Source: Bacillota bacterium
GTDB taxonomy: Bacteria; Bacillota; Clostridia; Lachnospirales; Lachnospiraceae
Direction of reading: 5' to 3'
DNA: 10,002 bases
Assembly: GCA_023450835.1 (NCBI GenBank)
Contig: JAEXGM010000248.1
Coordinates: forward strand, 1-10,002
Below the pieces are notes generated by a model. It had not been told where the DNA came from. It ran no database searches and worked only from the letters and a program-made list of their open reading frames with translations. Made by a program: the position numbers and the translations under genes. This document shows, one piece after another, positions 5,225 through 10,002 of the stretch (position 1 is the first letter of the stretch; every line of letters begins with the position of its first letter).

Positions 5225-7432
5225 ATGAAGCCAGGAAAGAAAATGCTTGCTGCTATCTTCATCACTATAGCAGTGTTTATTTATATTGCAGTATTTGGAA
5301 TCGGAAGCGCTGTCAAAGGTGTTTTTGACATGCGTTACGGTATTGATATCCGCGGAGGTGTGGAGGCTGTTTTTGAACCCCAGGGACTGAACCGTAAACC
5401 TACCGCAAAGGAACTGGAGTCTGCCAGAGAAGTCATTGAGACCAGACTGGACAACCAGAATATTTCTGACCGTGAAGTAACAGTGGATAAAACTGCCGGC
5501 TATATCATTGTACAGTTTCCCTGGAAATCCGGCGAAACCAACTTTAAGCCGGAGGATGCCATCGCCGAATTGGGAGAAATGGCGGAACTTACCTTCCAGG
5601 ACCCTGATGGGAAAGTGCTGATTCAGGGTAAGGATGTGGAAAGTGCAACGCCGGAGACCAATGTTTCCGGTGTCACAAGAGAATTTCTGGTATCCTTGAA
5701 ATTCAATTCCAAGGGAGCCAAGGAATTTGAAGACGCTACCGGTAAGCTTATCGGACAGCGGATGAGCATTTACATGGACAAGAATCTAATCTCCAGCCCG
5801 ACAGTACAGACAAAAATCTCAGGAGGACAGGCTGTTATTACAGGCCTTGCAAGTTATGACGAGGCGAAGGAACTGGCCGCAAAGATTAACGCGGGAGCAC
5901 TTCCTTTCTCACTGGAGACCACCAACTTCTCCACTATAAGCCCGACACTTGGCAGCAATGCCTTAAATATTATGGTAGCCGCCGGAATTATTGCATTTTT
6001 TATAGTGTGCATCTTTATGATTTCCATGTATAAATTACCCGGTATTGTGGCCTGCACTATTCTGGTACTCCAGATGATATTACAGATGCTTGCTATCTCC
6101 ATTCCCCAGTACACGCTGACGCTGCCGGGTATTGCAGGTATCATACTTACCCTTGGTATGGCCGTTGATGCCAATATCATCATCTCGGAACGTATTTCCG
6201 ACGAGTTAAGAAAAGGAATGGCTGTCAGGGGAGCTATTATATACGGCTACAAGCACGCTTTTTCCTCCGTACTGGATGGAAATGTTACAACTGCAATTGT
6301 TGCCGTTATCCTGATGATATTTGGTTCCGGTTCCATGTTAAGCTTTGGCTATACTCTCCTAATCGGTATGGTCGTAAATATCTTAGTGGGAGTGACCTTA
6401 TCCAAACAGCTCCTGTTATCCCTTGCTGAATATGACAAGTGGCATGACCAGAAATGGTTCCGTATCAGAAAAGAGAAAAAGACAATTCCCTTCTACCAGA
6501 AGAAGTATATATTTGCTATCATCTCCGGCATTATTATACTCTCCGGTATTGTTGGCTGCTTTGCAAAGGGCGTCAAACTGGATACCCAGTTTACCGGCGG
6601 CGCGGTATTGACCTACTCCGTATCCGAGGGTGCGGATACCGGTAAACTTCAGGAAGCTATTCAAAAACAGACGAACAGACCAGTTACCGTACAGATTAAA
6701 GAAGATAATCTCACCGGGCTTAAGAGACTTTCCGTAACCCTTGCAGGAAATGCAGGAATGTCACCGGACGACCAGAAAGCAATAACCACCGCCATTAACA
6801 GTACTTCGGATAAGATTAATGCAAAACTGTCACAAACCTTTGTAGTGGAGCCCTACATCGGGGCAAAAGCGCTTAAAAATGCAGGCCTTGCTATTATCCT
6901 GTCCTCCGCTTTTATTTTGGTTTATGTATGGATAAGGTTCTCGGCACTATCAGGCCTTCCCGCCGGAATAACGGCATTAATTGCTTTAATCCATGACGCC
7001 TTTGTGGTCTTTTTTGCCTTTGTACTCTTTGGAATTCCGCTAAACGATGCCTTTGTGGCGGTAGTTCTAACGGTTATCGGCTATTCCATGAATGATACCA
7101 TCGTAATCTATGACCGAATCCGTGAGAACCGTAAAAAATCCGGTAAAATATCAGTAGTGACCCTGGTAAATGAAAGCACGACACAGACCCTTGGCAGGTC
7201 TATCAACACTTCATCTACCACAGGAATATGCGTCCTTATCATATTAATTGCCTCATTGGTTTTCCATATTGACTCTATTATGGAATTCTCTCTGCCGATG
7301 TTCTTTGGTATCGTTACAGGCTGTTACTCTTCCATCTGTGTAGCAGGTACCCTATGGGCAATGTGGGAGAAACGCAAAGAAAAAGGGGCTGAAAAAATCT
7401 CTGCCCCTCAGATAGCAGAAAACCGTAAATAA
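5225..7432 (+). CDS. secDF: Protein translocase subunit SecDF (natural fusion)
   Basis: A 735-residue integral membrane protein that uses the proton-motive force to help SecYEG pull proteins across the cytoplasmic membrane. The length is close to the Bacillus subtilis fusion. The SecD half (1 to about 410) has the first helix (7-29), the D1 motif YGIDIRGG (38-45), the large external domain (about 50-235) and five helices with GMAVDANIIISERI (311-324). The SecF half starts with a helix at about 428-447, then KLDTQFTGG (451-459), a smaller external domain, and five helices with GYSMNDTIVIYDRIREN (619-635). Asp315 and Asp624 correspond to the membrane aspartates implicated in proton transfer in this family. 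A polar 25-residue tail ends the protein. AAGGGGA at 5211-5217 lies 7 nt before the ATG. No frame damage is seen. The gene ends the fur-type transcription unit and is followed by a strong terminator. Confidence 0.97.
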   Translation: MKPGKKMLAAIFITIAVFIYIAVFGIGSAVKGVFDMRYGIDIRGGVEAVFEPQGLNRKPTAKELESAREVIETRLDNQNISDREVTVDKTAGYIIVQFPWKSGETNFKPEDAIAELGEMAELTFQDPDGKVLIQGKDVESATPETNVSGVTREFLVSLKFNSKGAKEFEDATGKLIGQRMSIYMDKNLISSPTVQTKISGGQAVITGLASYDEAKELAAKINAGALPFSLETTNFSTISPTLGSNALNIMVAAGIIAFFIVCIFMISMYKLPGIVACTILVLQMILQMLAISIPQYTLTLPGIAGIILTLGMAVDANIIISERISDELRKGMAVRGAIIYGYKHAFSSVLDGNVTTAIVAVILMIFGSGSMLSFGYTLLIGMVVNILVGVTLSKQLLLSLAEYDKWHDQKWFRIRKEKKTIPFYQKKYIFAIISGIIILSGIVGCFAKGVKLDTQFTGGAVLTYSVSEGADTGKLQEAIQKQTNRPVTVQIKEDNLTGLKRLSVTLAGNAGMSPDDQKAITTAINSTSDKINAKLSQTFVVEPYIGAKALKNAGLAIILSSAFILVYVWIRFSALSGLPAGITALIALIHDAFVVFFAFVLFGIPLNDAFVAVVLTVIGYSMNDTIVIYDRIRENRKKSGKISVVTLVNESTTQTLGRSINTSSTTGICVLIILIASLVFHIDSIMEFSLPMFFGIVTGCYSSICVAGTLWAMWEKRKEKGAEKISAPQIAENRK

Positions 7433-7452
7433 TTAATATAGACTTTCCACAG

Positions 7453-7523
7453 TGATATGCTCTCTCTTTAGTAAACAAATTTTATCATTTACTTGTTGCT
7501 TGAGAGGGGGCATATCATTTTTT
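7453..7523 (+). terminator. Intrinsic terminator after secDF, long stem with branched loop
   Basis: The 15-nt arms at 7453-7467 (TGATATGCTCTCTCT) and 7503-7517 (AGAGGGGGCATATCA) pair fully if two G-U pairs are allowed, and TTTTTT follows at 7518-7523. The 35-nt loop contains a further perfect AGTAAA/TTTACT stem. The T-run on one side only makes it directional for plus-strand transcripts. Confidence 0.8.
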
Positions 7524-7590
7524 ATGCAGTTATCCACCCATTCCATTAAATTACATCTTCTACATGCCGTAAAATATACATCAGTTATAA

Positions 7591-7619
7591 TTGACATAAA
7601 ATTAACGCAAGCTTATAAT
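7591..7619 (+). promoter_or_regulatory. Consensus sigma-A promoter of the deacetylase gene
   Basis: A perfect TTGACA (7591-7596) and a perfect TATAAT (7614-7619) are separated by 17 nt. Transcription would begin near 7626, about 30 nt before the ATG. Such a promoter predicts strong constitutive transcription unless a regulator binds over it; no obvious palindrome overlaps it. Confidence 0.85.
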
Positions 7620-7656
7620 ACAAAGATGTGTATAAACCTTTAAAGGAGCTCAAACA

Positions 7657-8412
7657 ATGTCATTTTCTACCATTCTCTACCATGAAATCAGAAAAGCTTC
7701 TGACTTTGACCCTTCCCATCCTTCTCCCATTGAGGTGGAACAGGATTATAACGATGCTCTTCCCTCTGTTTTGTTTATAACCTTAGAGAGTTTTAAAGAG
7801 CAGATGAAATATCTAAAAGAGCAGGAATTTCATACCCTATCGTTAAAGGAAGTCAGGGATTTTTATTATGAGGGCAAAACTCTTCCTGAGAAAAGTATCC
7901 TTATTACTTTTGACGACTGTTACCAGGCTTTAAAGCACTACGCTTATCCTATCCTAAAGGAATATGGCTTCCACGCTGCCGTCTTTACAGTTACCGGCTG
8001 GCTGAACACAGAACCGGAAGCATTTCAGCCGGAAAGGTCCGTCTGCCTGACAAAAGAGGAACTGGCTGTTATGGAAGATGTCTTTGAGTATGCGAACCAT
8101 ACCCACCATTTTCATACCAGAAGTGATTTTAAGACAAGCCGGATCATGACTGAGACAGACGAAGCTTTTGCCGCTGACCTGGCAGTCTGCAACAGCCACT
8201 CCTATATTTCCGCCAAAGATACCTTTGCCTATCCTTTTGGATTATTTGAAGAGAGGAATGTAAGTCTGCTTAGCAGGGAAGACTTTAAGTTAGCCTTTAC
8301 CTGTATTGGCGGAAAAAACGATAAGGATACTCCTCCTCTGCTGTTAAGGCGCAATGTCATTCCCTATTCTGCTGACCTGGAAGCCTTTAAGGCTATTACA
8401 GCAGCGTTATAG
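7657..8412 (+). CDS. Polysaccharide deacetylase (NodB-fold) family protein, cytoplasmic
   Basis: A 251-residue protein with the NodB-homology fold of carbohydrate esterase family 4, whose members remove acetyl groups from N-acetylated sugars. The catalytic/metal motif is ITFDDC (83-88; Asp86 catalytic base, Asp87 metal ligand). The histidine motif NHTHHFH (147-153) has the H-x4-H spacing seen in PgaB/IcaB-type enzymes rather than the common H-x3-H, and FAYPFG (190-195) is a later active-site motif. Cys88 replaces the usual glycine after the Asp pair. There is no signal peptide or membrane helix, although most relatives act outside the cell, so the substrate may be a small intracellular sugar derivative or a non-sugar amide. 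AAAGGAG at 7642-7648 lies 8 nt before the ATG. It is first in a unit with the binding-protein gene 55 bp downstream. The fold is firm; the substrate is unknown. Confidence 0.85.
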   Translation: MSFSTILYHEIRKASDFDPSHPSPIEVEQDYNDALPSVLFITLESFKEQMKYLKEQEFHTLSLKEVRDFYYEGKTLPEKSILITFDDCYQALKHYAYPILKEYGFHAAVFTVTGWLNTEPEAFQPERSVCLTKEELAVMEDVFEYANHTHHFHTRSDFKTSRIMTETDEAFAADLAVCNSHSYISAKDTFAYPFGLFEERNVSLLSREDFKLAFTCIGGKNDKDTPPLLLRRNVIPYSADLEAFKAITAAL

Positions 8413-8467
8413 ACCCTGATACAAAACAAGTTACAAGACAATAATAAGAAACAGAAAAGAGGTTCCC

Positions 8468-9523
8468 ATGAAAATTATACGAAAGCAAAACCTGTTAACC
8501 ATGCTCCTGTCAGTACTTTTGGCATCTTCCCTTTTACTGACTGCCTGCCAGAATACCAAAAATCAGTCAGAAAACAACAACGCCGCTCCTTCCGGTACCA
8601 GCACCGGCTCCACCGATGCTGCTGCTACCGAAGAACCTTCTGACACAGCGACCGCAACTCCTGCTCCTGAAACCCTGAGCTCTCTTACCTTCGGTATCCT
8701 GCCGGCAGAATCTGCCATTCCGATTATTTTGGCAAAAGAAAAGGGATTTTTTGATGCAGAAGGCCTTTCTGTAACAATTCAGTCCTTCTCTTCTCCTACC
8801 GACCGAAATGTGGCTGTACAGGCAAAGGAACTGGATGGAGTAATCGGTGACGTTATGACAGAAGCTGCCTTCTATGAGAATGGTTTAAAGCTTAAGATTA
8901 CCTCCGATATTAATGAGGATTTTAAGATTCTCTCCTCTCCTGATTCCGGCATAACCGATATGAAAGGCTTAAGCGGCAAGAAAGTCAGCCTTGTTAAAAA
9001 CTTTATTCTGGAATATATTATGGATAAATTTGCAGAAGAAAATGGTTTTACTTATGATATTGTTGAGATTCCATCCTTCTCCGGCCGTTCCGAAGCACTG
9101 ATGTCTAATCAGATTGATGGTGTGGTCTTTACCGAGCCCCAGGCAAGTATGCTGGTGGCACAGGGTGCCCATCTTCTTGGAAGCTCCAAAGAAGCAGGTA
9201 TTAAAGGCGGTACTCTCCTCTTTACCGAAGATGCCATTTCCGGAAAAGCTGACAGCATTAAAGCTTTCTACAGAGCCTACAACAAAGCGGTAGAATATAT
9301 GAATACTACAAAATCCTCCGAATTTGTTTCCATTCTGACAGACTATCAGTTCCCGGAGGCTATCGGTACCTATCTTGACAACCTGAAGAAAGCCTATGAG
9401 CCCGCAGGAGTTATTGATAAAGCTCAGTTTGACGACATTATCAAATGGTCAAAGGATAAAGGACAGATTACAAAGGATTACACTTATGAGGATTTAACGG
9501 ATTTCTCATTCCTTCCTCAATAA
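8468..9523 (+). CDS. ABC transporter substrate-binding lipoprotein (NMT1/SsuA/ThiY-like)
   Basis: A 351-residue lipoprotein that captures a small solute outside the membrane for an ABC importer. The signal peptide ends in the lipobox LTAC, with Cys27 as the lipidated residue. A Ser/Thr/Ala/Pro-rich linker (28-72) tethers the binding fold (about 73-350). Marks of the nitrate/sulfonate/thiamine-precursor group are LTFGILPAESAIPIILAKEK (73-92), GFFDAEGL, DGVIGDVMTEA, and the hinge-side DGVVFTEPQA. Possible ligands include an alkanesulfonate, a thiamine pyrimidine precursor or another small organic acid or amine; the sequence does not decide. AGAGG at 8458-8462 lies 5 nt before the ATG. The gene follows the deacetylase gene by 55 bp. 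Its 3' end overlaps by 7 bp the 3' end of the convergent permease gene, which is its likely partner. No ATPase gene is visible. Confidence 0.9.
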   Translation: MKIIRKQNLLTMLLSVLLASSLLLTACQNTKNQSENNNAAPSGTSTGSTDAAATEEPSDTATATPAPETLSSLTFGILPAESAIPIILAKEKGFFDAEGLSVTIQSFSSPTDRNVAVQAKELDGVIGDVMTEAAFYENGLKLKITSDINEDFKILSSPDSGITDMKGLSGKKVSLVKNFILEYIMDKFAEENGFTYDIVEIPSFSGRSEALMSNQIDGVVFTEPQASMLVAQGAHLLGSSKEAGIKGGTLLFTEDAISGKADSIKAFYRAYNKAVEYMNTTKSSEFVSILTDYQFPEAIGTYLDNLKKAYEPAGVIDKAQFDDIIKWSKDKGQITKDYTYEDLTDFSFLPQ

Positions 9524-10002
9524 TTCTTCGTATCAGACCAGGGTACAAAGGTCTTCTCAAGGATATCCAACAGGATAAACAACAGGATTCCAAGAAGACC
9601 AAGTGCCAAAATTCCGCAGAACATTTCTTTATAGTTCATCTTCGTCCAGGCACTGAGGATAAAGTAGCCTATTCCATACTTTGTGGCATAGTTTTCCGCA
9701 AAGAACAAGGAAGCAAGAGATATGCCAAGGCTGATACGAAGACTGGAAAAAATATAGGGCAATATGGCAGGTATTATCAGATAACGCAGAGTATCAGGAA
9801 GCGTTGCCTGATAGCCTGCCATTGCTTTATAATAAAGCTTTGGTATCTGGTCGGCACCGTCCCTGATAGAAAGAATAATCTGAAATACAATAATCCAAAT
9901 AACAAGCAGTATCTTAGATAAATTCCCAAGGCCGAACAACAGCATAAATACAGGTAAAAATGCCACTTTGGGTATGGGATAGATAAAATATACAAAGGGA
10001 GA
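9517..10002 (-). CDS. ABC transporter permease, SsuC/ThiX-type (5' end beyond the window)
   Basis: The C-terminal 161 residues of a BPD_transp_1 inner-membrane permease. The frame stays open to the right edge, and the residues before the first in-frame GTG (9966) continue the family pattern (YPIPKVAFLPVFMLLFGLG), so the true start lies outside. The cytoplasmic coupling loop that docks on the ATPase is visible as AMAGYQATLPDTLRYLIIP followed by AILPYIFSSLRISLG, matching the EAA motif of the nitrate/sulfonate/taurine group, and FFAEN follows. Remaining helices are GISLASLFF and the terminal ILALGLLGILLFILLDILE. It converges on the binding-protein gene with a 7-bp overlap at 9517-9523. The ATPase gene is expected upstream of this gene, beyond the window. 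Family assignment is firm, ligand unknown. Confidence 0.9.
   Translation of the reverse strand, partial: SPFVYFIYPIPKVAFLPVFMLLFGLGNLSKILLVIWIIVFQIILSIRDGADQIPKLYYKAMAGYQATLPDTLRYLIIPAILPYIFSSLRISLGISLASLFFAENYATKYGIGYFILSAWTKMNYKEMFCGILALGLLGILLFILLDILEKTFVPWSDTKNY

Noticed and set aside
7452..7643. 63-codon plus-strand ORF after secDF
   Set aside because: It covers the terminator and the deacetylase promoter, and lacks a ribosome binding site.

Overview
The window reads as a low-to-moderate G+C Gram-positive chromosome, most likely a clostridial member of the Lachnospiraceae. This is an inference from A/T-rich third positions, strong Shine-Dalgarno sites, consensus sigma-A promoters, a fused SecDF of Bacillus/Clostridium length and a lipobox-bearing binding protein. 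I see no tRNA, rRNA, CRISPR array or insertion sequence.

Left part (1-4032, minus strand): a three-gene operon that looks dedicated to metal homeostasis. In transcription order it encodes a COG0523 (CobW/G3E) GTPase with an intact CxCC metal motif; an unusual fusion of a second, degenerate COG0523 domain to a YcgR/UPF0718-type permease; and a YcgQ-type TIGR03943/DUF1980 membrane protein. Across a 262-bp intergenic region lies a Fur/Zur-type repressor gene on the plus strand. The two genes face away from each other from well-formed divergent promoters. A 19-bp inverted repeat covers the predicted start site of the minus-strand operon, as expected of a repressor operator. The simplest model is that the Fur-family protein senses zinc (or a related metal) and represses the chaperone/permease operon. 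A nearly tandem ~77-bp structured repeat precedes ycgQ, and a weaker relative of it may lie in the leader of the GTPase gene.

Middle part (4295-7523, plus strand): the Fur-type gene is followed after 32 bp by a small two-helix membrane protein of unknown function, then by a 735-residue SecDF fusion (protein-export motor). A long-stem intrinsic terminator at 7453-7523 closes this unit.

Right part (7591-10002): a perfect-consensus promoter drives a cytoplasmic polysaccharide-deacetylase-fold protein and, 55 bp later, a lipoprotein substrate-binding protein of the NMT1/SsuA/ThiY type. A matching SsuC-type ABC permease lies on the opposite strand and runs off the window edge; its 3' end overlaps that of the binding protein gene by 7 bp.

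The first 288 bp hold no supportable gene but carry a 16-bp inverted repeat with one mismatch.
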